The notes under the pieces are model-generated. The model made no database searches and was not told the DNA's origin. It was given only the letters and a program-made list of their open reading frames with translations. Source: Strigamia acuminata (lineage: Eukaryota; Arthropoda; Chilopoda; Geophilomorpha; Linotaeniidae). Taken from it: 64,000 nt of DNA. Numbering within the stretch: the stretch's first letter is position 1; each line of letters opens with the position of its first letter. The stretch lies in contig OX442314.1 of assembly GCA_949358305.1 (NCBI GenBank), forward strand, positions 3,723,087 through 3,787,086, read 5' to 3'. The position numbers and the translations under genes are program-made. Below are positions 1-10,659 of the stretch, piece by piece.

Positions 1-2185
1 GAGATTCACATGAGGCAATGGTTCGACTTGCAAGAAACACTTTGTAATCGAGTGCACGCTTTCGCCATTCCGGTGATTATAAAACCAATGTTGGATGCGT
101 GTGTTAGGCACGTTGGAAAGCAATTTGTCGCGTCCTACTTGGTATAGGTTTAAATGCGCTAACGTGTAATACTTTACCTGTGATCTTACTAAATATGTAA
201 ATTACCCAAATGAATACTAAGTATATGTAAATGAACAAATAGGTTTTATTCAATAGGCGTTATGCCTTAAATACACTCAGTATAAAAACTAGGGTCGATT
301 TGGTCAGAGTCGAACAAAGGATTTCTCAAGGTGGCGTCGTCGATTCCGCGTGGTCGGCGGAACAAAGGCGGCGTCTCGAGTTGTCGTTAATTCGTCACGG
401 ATTCGTCGTTCACGGATGCGGTGGAATGCTCTTTCGAGTCTTCTATCCGTGCCTGTTGTCTAGGGGTTGATTTTTAGCGTCTCAAGGCTCTGACCAGAAA
501 CGTGGAGTTTCTTACAGGGCGCTCGAACACTTTAGTGGCGGAATAACCGTGGGTCGGTTATTCGATGTGAATTTTCAAGGGTTATTTTCCTGCTTTTGCG
601 GGAAATAACACACAATGTAAATTCATGAGAGTTACAGTTGCACTTGACTCAGCGGTCCTCGATCAATCCTAACTTGTATTTGAAGTTGGCCTGACGGTGA
701 GGTAGTTGCTGTGTTATTGGTGTCGTTTTGTGTAAGTTCTGTCTTTAGGCGGGAAATTCCACCTTTTATAGGCCAGAGTGAGGGGCCTGGCTCGGCCAAT
801 GGGGACCGGCCACGGGCCACCTCACCCCCTCGGGGCACGCGCTTCCCGGGGGGGGGGGGGGGAGGCGGAGCCAGCGCGAGGGAACTGACCTTTCCTAGTG
901 ACTCACACGGATGGTATCTACTGGAGGGATGTCCACCCGCTGGGTCACCACAAATTGTGGGATTTGCTGAGATTCTTAATCAGAGAAGTTTTCAACGGCG
1001 CCACCTCCGTCGACGTGAAATGTGCGAAAAGCATCATCCAATGCTCGCAATGGACACTCCACGGCCAATTAGACGCGGCCGAAACAGCACGAGTTATTTC
1101 ACACTCGCAATGTTTGAAAACGATGTCGAGATTCGCCGTCGCCGTCGTGTGTTGCGTCGCAGACGTCGTCTTAGATATTTGGAATGAACACGCCGACAGT
1201 TTGCGAATACGTTTCGACAAGGTAAAAAAGTTCAACTTGAGAAGTATGATGTTTGAATTCTGGACAAGGACGATGATTAATAATCCCACTTACGACGAGA
1301 AATCGGAAATGTTTTTCCTGTGCGTAGACGAGACAAACCAATGCGGCGTGGAATACGTGTGGTCGCTCATGAGTCCGCTCGAAAGAAACGAGAGCGTCGA
1401 GCGACTCATTCAAAGCGAAAGTGCCTTGGAGGATTTGATCGATCACTTCAATTACGAGCCAAACTCCGAAGACTACGACAAACACAGCGATGATTGTTTC
1501 TGTACTTTCGAGATGGGCATCACCAACTTTCTGCTCCGTTCTTAGCGACGAAACGGACGAGAGCCGGTGGGCGAGACTCGACAGGTTTTTCACCTTCACT
1601 TTTGCAAATGATACAATGAGCAATGAGCTGAAAAAAGCGATAGAGGAAATGATTGAAAGATTTCGGAATTGGCTAATTCCCGAAACTGTGTCCGAACAAC
1701 TGAGCGAGTGCGAGCTCAAAGAAAGTTTGCCGGCGCTGTCCGTCTATTTTTTGCAGGACTTCGAAACGACTGTGTTGTTGTTGAGGGACAATATGGGGAG
1801 CGAAAGGAGAAAAATGTCGACTTGTTTTGACAAAATCTCTCGGATTATGGATGCCCGTCAAGCTGGAAAACTGGATAAAGATACTTTGCGAATACTTTCG
1901 CCGGACGACGAAATGGCGGTTTTCAAGCAATTTTGCCGTTGTTTCGCTTACATGGCGTGCGCGGACTTGGCCGAGCGCAGTCAAAAGTCGATGCTAAAAG
2001 GGTTTGTGAACTCGTGCTTCGACAATTGTTCCGACATTGCGAGTTTTTGCATGAGGTGCTTGCCGTTTCAATGCGGGTACATTTTGCAAGATCATGAGGC
2101 CAGAATGCAAATCGATGCAACATGCGCAGAATTCGGGTTTAGTCAAGAAGAAATCAAAGATATAAAGGCAACTTATATCGGTTAA
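1..2185 (+). pseudogene. Unknown helical protein gene, split by a solo LTR and frameshifted
   Basis: An open frame enters from the left edge and runs to about 125. It is interrupted by the solo LTR at 126-952 and resumes at 953. With the LTR and one AATT duplication ignored, the frame continues without a break. It reaches a stop at 1545, while the evident continuation (SDETDESRW onward) lies in another frame up to the stop at 2185, so there is also a frameshift between about 1490 and 1545. The product is rich in Cys, Asp, Glu and aromatic residues and looks soluble and helical, with no signal peptide or membrane segment seen. I do not recognise the family. Close partial copies lie at 6266-6631 and 9437-9597, so it is multicopy. 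It could be a host gene family or part of an unrecognised element. As it stands it cannot make the full protein. Confidence 0.7.
126..952 (-). mobile_element. Solo LTR of the element E family (Ty3/gypsy)
   Basis: The 827-bp sequence starts TGTCGCG and ends CACCACA. It aligns along its length with the two LTRs of element E at 50020-50839 and 62067-62886, but is visibly diverged. It is flanked by the 4-bp duplication AATT (122-125 and 953-956). No internal element sequence is present, so it is a solo LTR left by LTR-LTR recombination. It carries a run of 15 G at 848-862 where the intact LTRs have only four. It interrupts the coding frame of the surrounding gene. A short open frame starting at 898 begins inside the LTR and is not the true start of that gene. 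Confidence 0.9.
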
Positions 2186-2259
2186 AATAATGTGTATATA
2201 TTTTTGTATTATTGTGTCAAAATAGCTCATATTTATTTTCTGTCACAACCAACCGACAT

Positions 2260-2930
2260 TGATTTGACTAAATACCCTGGTTATCACGCGAGAACAAAAC
2301 ACTTTAGTAGAAGATGAAATGAAATGATTTTAATTTTATTCGGTAATTTACAAATGAATTAATAATAAATTAAGTAATGGAAAAGAATGAATAAATAAAT
2401 AGGAGAAAATATAACAGTCGCGAAACAAAAGTGATGCACGTAACAGTTGTTATGTGCGAAAATGGCGGGAATGGCTTACTCCGAACCACGGTGTGTTCGG
2501 GCGGCACTGGCTAACTCCGGAGCAACTCATCGGTGGTCGGCAATGGCTGCGACAAACGAGGGTTTTGCGGTTAGCCAAGAATCGAAAAATCCGTGTGACA
2601 AACAGTGTTTGGCACACACAAGAAACTCATCATTCATCCTATTAAAGACAACGCAGGCAATGCCTACTACAAGGGGCACTAGTAGTACATCACATAAATA
2701 AGTTAACAGTATGTTAAAATACCATTTTCAACGGCTACAGGTATTAACCCTTGTTGGATGAAATATTTGACATTTAATCTGACAATTTACATTCAAAAAA
2801 AAATTAAGAATAAAAGCATATGCAATTGCATTTTTATCTCATCTTCATACACAAAGTCATTTTTCCAGTGTAGTCCTACCTGGATCTCTTTTGGGATAAT
2901 GAAACTTGATGTTTAAGCAGTGTTTAGCTG
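2260..2930 (-). repeat. Diverged repeat block shared with 35790-36750 in inverted orientation
   Basis: About 2447-2640 matches the reverse complement of about 36570-36750, and about 2630-2930 matches the reverse complement of about 35790-36060, with small differences. The right-hand copy has extra sequence between the two matching blocks. The stretch 2281-2440 is AT-rich, and in reverse it reads like the A-rich 3' part of an LTR. No coding capacity is supported. It lies directly upstream of the secreted-protein gene at 3220, while its counterpart lies upstream of the copy C relative, which suggests that gene flanks were duplicated together. Confidence 0.55.
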
Positions 2931-3123
2931 TAAAACAAAGAAGAAGAAAAGGATCGTTACAGGAAAACTATTTTTCTAAAAAATCCATCACAAACTGTTT
3001 TGAAATGTCAACAACAGCTCTATTGTTTCATTGCTCAACTCAATATCCACAAAGAGCAGGTGCTAGGCTATTTGTAATTCATTTACAAAATTAACCCACA
3101 CATTCATTGGCAAATACAATGTG

Positions 3124-3130
3124 TATATAA
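3124..3130 (+). promoter_or_regulatory. TATA box of the secreted-protein gene
   Basis: The motif TATATAA followed by ACACCA lies 96 bp upstream of the ATG at 3220. The same TATATAAACACCA core is found upstream of the paralogue at 28315, now displaced by the BEL element (34757-34764, minus strand). Conservation between paralogues supports a real core promoter. Confidence 0.7.
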
Positions 3131-3219
3131 ACACCACACAACACTAGACAAAACATTACAAATTTGCCAAGCTGCCACAACCGTTTCTCTGTGTTTATTG
3201 CCCGTCACTACATAGCAGA

Positions 3220-4076
3220 ATGTTCAACTTCTATTGTCATTTGATTCTCTTCTTGACCATTATTTATACAACCACTGCAACTGATGAGGATGTAAGTTAA
3301 TTTTACACAATTAAATTACTAATTTATACTTTTATTTATTTATTTATTATCAAGACTTGTGATGCGACTGAAAAGACTGCAGAGTTGGTTTGCAAAGTTT
3401 TGGAAAAGAGATTCACTCAAGACAATGGCAAAGTATTCATTAAAAATTTCAAAACACAAATATTCCAGTAAATCAAATATAAAATATTTTAAATTTTTGT
3501 ACAGTTCAGCAAGTATGTGTGTGGCTGTGCACAAGCCATCATAGAATCAAAAGTAAAACCCAAAGTCATAAAAACAAAACTTTTTGGGCAATTACAATTT
3601 TTTTTTCATTTTTCAGCCCGACCTTTGTGATTCGAAAGATTATGATTATTCAGCAGCACCCAAGTGTGGAGAACTTTTCAAATCAGTATGTTAGAATAAA
3701 AACCACCTTTAATGAAATTTATACTATTTAAAAACGATTTTTCTGCATTTACCGTGTCTAGGAAGAGTATAAAGAAGCGAGCGGCAATAGAAGCATGCTC
3801 ATCGATTATACTGTAAATGTTATGTTCAAAAAGAGCTTTAAAGTTTGTACCGAAAGCGAAGACAAAGTGATTGAACAAGCAGTTTCAATTTATCAGCCTG
3901 GAATAGCTTCAGATACTCTAGGTAAATGAGAAATATCTTTATTCGTCGTTCTTAAGCCATTTTTTAATTTAATTTTAGCTTACATGATTGAAAAGTCATT
4001 TAAACCTAAAGCGGTAGAATTATATCTGGAATGTTACCATCAATTGATAGAATTGGAATCCAGAGCTGAAGAGTAG
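3220..4076 (+). CDS. Small secreted cysteine-containing protein, six exons
   Basis: The coding exons I infer are 3220-3291, 3355-3467, 3510-3552, 3617-3685, 3762-3921 and 3979-4076, with GT-AG borders and matching phases. They give 555 bp, or 184 residues plus a stop. The N-terminus (MFNFYCHLILFLTIIYTTT) is a typical signal peptide, so the product is probably secreted. The mature part has cysteines in spaced positions, including a CGC motif in exon 3 and PKCG in exon 4, and looks charged and helical. An AATAAA at 4130-4135 fits a poly(A) signal. Paralogues at 28315-26186 (-), 9436-8152 (-) and 36966-37854 (+) share exon lengths and phases, which supports the model. I do not recognise the family. 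A cystatin-like role was considered, but the expected QxVxG motif is absent. Confidence 0.8.
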
Positions 4077-4136
4077 ATTTTGTCTAATTAAAATTCTTGT
4101 ATGAATTTGTGTGCAGAAAGAGATTCAAGAATAAAT

Positions 4137-5142
4137 TGAATACAAAAAGAATTTTTATTCGTCAAATAAATTTATTTCAAATGTCAACAACACGATTACG
4201 ACATTTAAATTCATAGATGCACTTATGAATGGGACTGGGTAAAAATTTAGTACAGGGAAATCTGGATGGGTCGGCTGCAGGGACAGACTACGGTGGGCCA
4301 GGGAAGTACGTATGTAAGCTGATGTAAGCTGATGAAAACTGGAGGGAACTGATTTAGACGAATGTGTGTCAATGCTATGTACAGCAGAGAAGCGCCAACT
4401 GGCTGTTTCCTTCTGCAGTTGTATATCTTCAATCTTCATAAATAAAATTAATAAATAAAAGGATAAATTTTGTAAATAATCCATCACAATATTGATTTGT
4501 TTCTCAACAATTTCAAATTGAAAACACACCAACTGACTAACTTCCTGTTATCAGGAGATGTATTGTCTGGTCGGGATTAATTTCCACCACTCCTGAGATG
4601 AAACACAGGAACCGAATTAAAATGTCACATTATTCCGAACTGGATTGATCCTTCAATCCATGGCGTAATAGAACTGTATAATAATATATATTTATGTTAT
4701 TATCCTGTTCTCATTAATGTTTGTGATAAATATGTTTAGATTTATTATGGAAACTCGAGTTTCCCGCTTATCTATGATAGCGCTATCTATGGTTAACATC
4801 GCGCTTAGACAACTACGGTTTATTCCGTCACAGGTTTTACAAAATAAAAGTAATCCGTTTTATTCAAAAAAATTGTTGAGGCATTGCAGTTTATTTAATT
4901 TGTGGATGTGCAAGATAGAAGTAAAAGAAATATTCATTTGGTGAATGATAAGTGCCCACACAGACATTGAATTTACATTGATTACACATTGTTGGAAAAC
5001 TTAAATATCTAGGCTTATTAAGAGAGGGCTTAACATTTAGTTGAATTATTAAATTTAGTTGAGGCAACAAAATCCTAAAGTTGTCTTTAACTAACAAGTA
5101 AATGTTAAGTTGCCTCTCACAAGTCAGCCAACCATACATTTA
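4137..5142. other. AT-rich intergenic spacer
   Basis: No exon, repeat end or gene could be supported here. Short open frames on both strands have no recognisable motif and read like chance frames. Confidence 0.6.
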
Positions 5143-5150
5143 GTTAAAAC

Positions 5151-5560
5151 TAGGACGATTAACCACAGGACTTCACATCTAGCAAAATTTCATTGTAATT
5201 AGACTGTAAAGCGATTCTGTCTTGTGGTCGTGGCACCATCCAGCCGAAACGGCACAAAATGACGTAATTTTGCGGGCAAATGGCGGACAACTGACATGAC
5301 ATCCCGCATTTGCATTTTTAGAGGACATTTATATTTTATGTTTAAGTTAAAAATAATATCTGGAAATTATTTATTACATTTTTAGATATTATTTTTAAAT
5401 CAAACGTTAAATAAAATTGAACTATGTTATAACATCTTCCAAAAATGTAAATGTGTGTTTTAACAATGCAACGACAGATTACTCCTTCATCGCATTTCTA
5501 CGGGACAACTTAGATTTAAAAAAAATGGCGGATGTGAAGTCCTGTGGGTAATCGTCCTAC
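5151..5560. mobile_element. hAT-like MITE
   Basis: The 410-bp non-coding element has inverted ends of about 28 bp (TAGGACGATTAACCACAGG and its inverse near 5531-5559). It is flanked by a perfect 8-bp duplication GTTAAAAC (5143-5150 and 5561-5568). The 8-bp duplication is the size made by hAT-type transposases. No transposase frame is present, so it is non-autonomous. Confidence 0.8.
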
Positions 5561-5729
5561 GTTAAAACAACCAAACAGAATTTGAGTGTAACAATTGATG
5601 TTGACAATTAAACAACAAATCTGTTACAAGTGTCCATTGTAGCAAGAGAACATGTCGGAAATCACGAAACACGATTAAGTGACTTTGGGATTTTCAAAAT
5701 TATCCGTTGAGTACATTTTAAAAATTGTA

Positions 5730-6265
5730 TACAGGGTGTCCCAAAAGTCTTAACCCCCCTAAATATTTCGTGAGCAATTGCATCTAGGCCAACTTTGATG
5801 AAGCGATCATAGAGGAAGTTGGGTGAGAGCAATCCAATGATGTCATCAAATTTGACCTTGAAGGCCATTTTCAAGGTCATTCATTTGCTAACTTCTAAAC
5901 CAATCAGGTTAGAGAAAAATTTACAATTACAAAGTTGTAGAGAACCATCTAATTAGTCTAGAACTGTTCTTAAAAAAATTATTTCTTACTGAAAAGTTTT
6001 GAGAAAAAAAGGTTTGAAATGTTAGTCTACTCAGCTTTGTAACCTAAAACTATCATGTGGAATGTATTTCCAAAATAAATTATTTCCTTTCCTTTGTGTT
6101 TCCTCTCTTCTACTTACAAGTATGACCCAATAAAGTGTCCTAATTGAGGATTAACTTGGTTGCCTCAATAGTTTTAAGTTACAAAGCTGACAAGTGAGTT
6201 ACAAAGCTGAGTAGACTAACATTTCAAACCTTTTTTTCTCAAAACTTTTCAGTAAGAAATAATTT
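5730..6265. mobile_element. Truncated mariner-like foldback MITE
   Basis: It starts TACAGGGTGTCCCAAAAGTC after a TA dinucleotide, which is typical of Tc1/mariner-type ends. A long inverted pair follows: about 5975-6048 matches the reverse complement of about 6189-6265. The outer right arm expected beyond 6265 is missing, and the sequence jumps straight into a fragment of the unknown gene. Part of the right end was therefore lost in a rearrangement. Its layout resembles the complete element at 26571-27270. Confidence 0.7.
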
Positions 6266-6631
6266 TTGCTGAGATTCTTAGTCAGAGAAGTTTTCAACGG
6301 CGTCAACTCCGTCGATGTGAAATGTGCGAAAAGCATCATCCAACGCTCGCAATGGACAGTCCACGGTCAATTAGACGTCAATAAAACAGCACGAGTTATT
6401 TCACACTCGCAATGCTTGAAAATGATGTCGAGATTCGCCGTCGCCGTCGTGTGTTGCGTCGCAGACGTCGTGCGAGATATTTGGAGCGAACACGCCGACA
6501 GTTTCCGAATACGTTTCGACAAGCAAAAGGAAACCAACTTGAAATGTATGATGTATGACTTCTGGAAAAGGACGATGATTAATAATCCCACTCACGACGA
6601 GAAATGGAAAATGTTTTTCCTGGCTATTGAT
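6266..6631 (+). pseudogene. Fragment of the unknown gene at 1-2185
   Basis: The translated fragment runs from LRFLVREVFNGV to about EKWKMFFL and is very close to the part of the left-edge gene that starts at about 965. Neither its beginning nor its end is natural: the left border abuts a broken MITE at 6265, and the right border abuts segmental duplication A at 6632. The open frame continues to 6712, but the last part comes from the duplicated repeat and not from this gene. Confidence 0.75.
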
Positions 6632-6779
6632 GCCTATAGTGATGTCATTGGCTTGGATGATATTTTGGTGCAATTTTCAAATTTGATCAATGTGAGTCAA
6701 ATTTTTTGCTAGTTTATTTTTTGGTGGTTTTATTTTATTTTTGTTTTATATTTTACACTAATTTAGTAATGGCTCTGCT

Positions 6780-7060
6780 GCACATAGTTAACCTTTTCTG
6801 ATGTAGAACTCTGTACAGTATTCTGCTGACCTCTGCAGACTATTCTGCAGAAAAAGCCTTCTGCAGCTTTCTGGGAAATTTTTCTGCAGAAAAAGCTTTC
6901 AGTGGAATTTTTCAGCAGAAAAAGCTTTCTGCAGAAAAGGTTAACATTTTAATTGCTGCAGAATTTTGTAGAATTTGGTAATTTTTTTCTGGAGAATTTG
7001 GTAATTTTTTCTGCAGAATATTTTTCTGAATAGCATGCAGAAATCTGCAGAACTTTTTTT
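6780..7060. repeat. CTGCAG-rich degenerate tandem repeat
   Basis: Repeated TTTTTCTGCAGAAAAAG-type units and GAATTTGGTAATTTTTTCTG units occur here, at 24460-24830, and inverted at 38508-38930. The CTGCAGAAAAA motif is largely self-complementary with its neighbours. Long open frames in these blocks come from the repeat period and are not genes. Confidence 0.7.
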
Positions 7061-8151
7061 TACCTGGGGCTTTTTTAATTATTTAACCTTAATAATTCAT
7101 CTGTATTTAACTGAATAAAATTAGTGCTCATTTTATTTTAATCAATTTGTATTTATTTAATATTCCTAGACATTTCAGCCAGTTTAGAGTTTAAGTCCTA
7201 TAAAGGGCATCTCAACTGCGTGATTTATTATTTATTTAATAATAAGTTTTTAATTAGTTTTGACCAATATTATTTTGAAACTGAGTAGCAGTGTTAAAAA
7301 TGTGTGTTAAATACTGATAATTTGTGAAATATGATTTTATTCATGAGAAAAGCAAAAACTAGGTTTGAACATAATTTATTCTTGATTTACTTTCTGCATA
7401 CAAATTCACAGATGAAATGTCAAACAAAATTTAATCACCACCAGCATCTTTATCATCTTTATCTTTCTGTGCTTTCTTTGAAGTCAGTTCAATATGACAC
7501 TGTACAAAAAGGTTTCCTGATTTAGATCCGAGCCTGTAAGCGTCAACGACTAAAATAAAATTAAAAAAAAAAAAAAAAAAAAAAACATTATTACTGTATT
7601 CAGATTTCTGCTTTTTAACCCTCGGCCGCATAAGGGTAAAATGCGCCGTTCTGGTATAAGGCATTACGGATTTATGGACAATTTTTAGGTTCATTGGTCA
7701 AAGCGCAATTTAGTTTTTTTGTAGTTTTTTACTAATTTTATACTTGTAGAGGCCGAAATAAGTTAATGCAATAATAATGAACTTTGAACCATCTGGTGGT
7801 GGTTTTAAACACCACCAGTAAATCCAAAAAGGCTCTTTACTAAAGCAGCAAAGCCTGTTTAAAAATTTTTCTGGAACTTTAAGGGGCAGAAAATTTCAAT
7901 TCAGAATAAGTAATTAAATAAACAACTAATACATACAAATTTCATACGAGTTAAAGTCTGACACCATATAAACAAAATCACAAATTTTCAGCAAAAAAAA
8001 ATGATAGAAAAAAAATTTCCCTATTCAAGAAAGAGCTTGTCTATAAATCCGTGTTATGCCTCCAAGGGTTAAAGACTTTTATTTAACTTGACATGAATAT
8101 TTGTTTGTTTCAACTACCGGCGTTGCTAGCCCCACCTGTACGTGACAGAAA

Positions 8152-9436
8152 CTATAATGGATCCCAAAGGACCCGACCCGACTCTAAAACAGCTTTTATC
8201 GGTATGACTTTGGTACAGTGTAAGTTCCGTAAACCGGACATAGGACTGGTCCCAGAAAGTTGTCCGGACTAAAAGGCTGTCCGGATGGGAGAGGGGATTT
8301 AGTATTGCTGGGTATAGGTTGGGACCAAATCAGGACCTCCAAACTGTCCGGTCCACACAGCTGTCCGGACGGTGCTATGTCCGGTTTACAGAGCTTTCAC
8401 TGTATCACAAGAGTCTTCATCAATTCTGAAACCAGGCTCAGCTTCTAGAAGATTTAATGCGCTACAAACTTCTACTGTATATTATGTCTTTTAATATTGT
8501 AAAGAAAAAGTACAGCCTTGGACATAAAAATTGACTCAGTCCAGCTTGAAGCTCACCTGCAGAATGAGCGGTTTCAGCTGTATCCACCAGGTGGTGTAAA
8601 AACCCACTGATAAGTTATAATAAATTGTCTATGAAAAGTCTGTTTGGAAACGGTTGCATTCAGTGTTGGAAAGTCATTGGAAATTTGATGTTTGTACAAT
8701 TTGGAAAATATAACTTTCGGGTTTGGAAATTTTGCATTTCAGTTATATTTCCAAAATATTTTATGGATAAAAATCTAATTTTTTTGCAGTGTAAATATCA
8801 AAGAAATACCGGTAGCGAGATAAATAGAATAGAAATAGAATAGAATGGAAATATTTACCTGCCAAAATTTCTAGTTATTAGGAAATGGAATAAATATATA
8901 TTACTTCTTACCTACACCTGTAGAAACTCTACCCTTTGTATAAATCTGGTTTGTGTTTTTAAATATCTCGTCCTCGCTTTGTTCATGACAAATCCTAAAC
9001 TTATTTTGGTACAGATCGTTTACATAGTAGTCATTGAGAACATTCTTCCTGTTGGCCACTACTTTAAACTCTTTCTAAACAGGTGACAAATGCAAATATT
9101 GTTTACAAAGAGAGATCATGTTATAAAAGGGAAAAAAATAATAATTAGCTCACTGATTTGAATAATTTTCCACACTTAGATGATTTTGGAAAATCGTAGT
9201 CGCCTGGCTTGCAAAGTGTCGCCTAAAAATAAAGAAACAAAGTTGTCGGAAACGTTTATAGGAACAAACACGTTTGTCTTTACTACAAATTACATTTATT
9301 TCTAAGAGGCCGGACATACAGCCACAGAAAATCTTGGAAAACTGAAAAATATAAACATGTTAGTGATAATTCAATGTAATATTTTGTCTTAAATCTACTT
9401 TGCCATCGTCTTCAGTGAAAACCTTGTTACCGTTAA
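8152..9436 (-). pseudogene. Secreted-protein family copy A, 5'-truncated and exon-interrupted
   Basis: Read on the minus strand, recognisable pieces are: the 3' part of exon 2 (about 9436-9407), exon 3 (CGCMSG motif, about 9350-9303), exon 4 (about 9230-9162), exon 5 (about 9082-8918) and exon 6 (8577-8152). Exons 3 to 5 are open with correct splice borders. The signal-peptide exon and the start of exon 2 are missing and replaced by a fragment of the unknown gene. Exon 6 is interrupted by the 187-bp MITE at 8216-8402. It is therefore a non-functional relative of the genes at 3220 and 28315. Confidence 0.8.
8216..8402. mobile_element. pogo/Tigger-like MITE
   Basis: The 187-bp element has inverted ends CAGTG...CACTG, with related inner arms containing GTAAACCGGACATAG. 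It is flanked by TA on each side (8214-8215 and 8403-8404). Copies B and C have the same coding segment without it, which confirms the boundaries. It lies inside exon 6 of the copy A gene. Confidence 0.85.
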
Positions 9437-9597
9437 AACAGCACGAGTTATTTCACACTCGCAATGCTTGAAAATGATGTCGAGATTCGCCGTCGCGGTC
9501 GTTTGTTGCATCGCAGACGTCGTGCGAGATATTTGGAGCGAACACGCCGACAGTTTGCGAATACGTTTCGACAAGCAAAAGGAATACTACTTGAAAA
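9437..9597 (+). pseudogene. Second fragment of the unknown gene
   Basis: The sequence codes for a stretch from about KTARVISHSQCLKMM to KQKEYYLK and matches the fragment at 6390-6550 closely. Its left border is fused directly to exon 2 of the copy A gene, and its right border passes into unrelated sequence. Confidence 0.7.
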
Positions 9598-10329
9598 GTA
9601 ATATGTACCCAAGTAACACAACTATATAGAGGTAATGTGGCTGTGAGATAGACGGTCTATCTGTCTACATAGATGTATATCACCTAAGACGAAACTATCT
9701 AGTGGAAGTGTTCCATCTATATCGGATTTTAGCGGAACGGTCGCGGAATTAACATCGCATCTATGTAGAGCTCTAGATTGCTTCAATTTGGATTCCAACC
9801 GGATATGATATAGACGTTAAGAATGATAGACCGTAAATAGACTTTAAATAGAATTCTAGATAGCTTCCACACAAATTACCCTTGGTTCTACATAGCTGAT
9901 ATAATCAAGCCTTTTGCAGATAGAATTCTATATTGAAGCCGCTTTGTTACTACATGCAAAACTATTATTTTTTTATTATTAGAATTGTAAATGAATTCGA
10001 AAATAAAAATAAAATTTTTTATTTTTTATTTTACTAAACGGGGGCTACAACACAATTGGTATATTTAATTACAGTTTTGGGTTATTGAGTTTGTAAAATT
10101 AATTTAATAATTAAATAATTAAATTTGCTTGGCACATTATCCAACCACGAATAACTTCTTTTCCGTCCAATCCCAATCGTCCTTATCGTTCGCGTAAACT
10201 CTTTTGATTATGTCATTCATAGTCGTCTTCCCTGTTATGATTAAATAAAAAACAATTATAAATAAAATATTTTCAACTTTAAAAGTAATATTCCCTAACC
10301 TTTGTGTGAAGTTTGGGGGTCGAGGGGTC
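9598..10329. other. AT-rich spacer before the copia element
   Basis: I see no gene. The part 9640-9960 holds many short CTATCT/AGATAG and TCTATAT motifs, which may be an old unrecognised repeat. The part 9965-10130 is low-complexity A/T. Confidence 0.5.
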
Positions 10330-10334
10330 AACAG

Positions 10335-10539
10335 TGTTGGTTCCTATTCGGTTCCACAAAGATTTCGAATGTCCAAGTAATGAAAACACACGTTGTAACG
10401 GGAACATAAAATAACACGTCTTTACTTTACGGTAAATTTTACAACAATTCAATTGCACGTGCATTACGTGCGTGCAACGTTCACACATTTGATAACGTTA
10501 AAACCTTTGATAATTTGTAACAATAGATTAAATCTAACA
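10335..10539 (-). repeat. 3' LTR of the copia element
   Basis: The 205-bp repeat starts TGTTGG and ends TCTAACA on the plus strand. It matches 14888-15092 in sequence and length by eye. The outer flank is AACAG (10330-10334), matched by AACAG at 15093-15097. A purine tract AAGGAGGGTT (minus strand, about 10551-10542) abuts it on the inner side. Confidence 0.95.
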
Positions 10540-10659
10540 AACCCTCCTTACAAATTTTTATAAGTTTTGAAATGAATTAAGAAAAACTAAAACTAACATT
10601 CAATGAAATTCGAAAACAAAAACAAAAAACATGAATAAAATATTATTTCGAACTTAAAA

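Larger units (their letters stand above)
6632..9436. repeat. Segmental duplication copy A
   Basis: This block is related along its length to copy B (about 23327-27995, same orientation) and to copy C (about 36965-39090, inverted). It contains a broken secreted-protein gene on the minus strand. It is bordered on both sides by fragments of the unknown gene (6266-6631 and 9437-9597). It is a useful reference because it shows the empty sites of the solo LTR in B (near 6677) and of the MITE in B (near 8712). Confidence 0.8.

Noticed and set aside
898-952. Start codon of the unknown gene at 898
   Set aside because: This stretch is the end of the solo LTR; the gene frame comes from upstream of 126.
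3220-4076. Cystatin or protease inhibitor identity
   Set aside because: There is a signal peptide and cysteines, but no QxVxG or other diagnostic motif.
7431-7694. Possible small gene on the minus strand
   Set aside because: The frame runs through a long poly-A/T tract in the duplicated region and is not kept in copies B and C.
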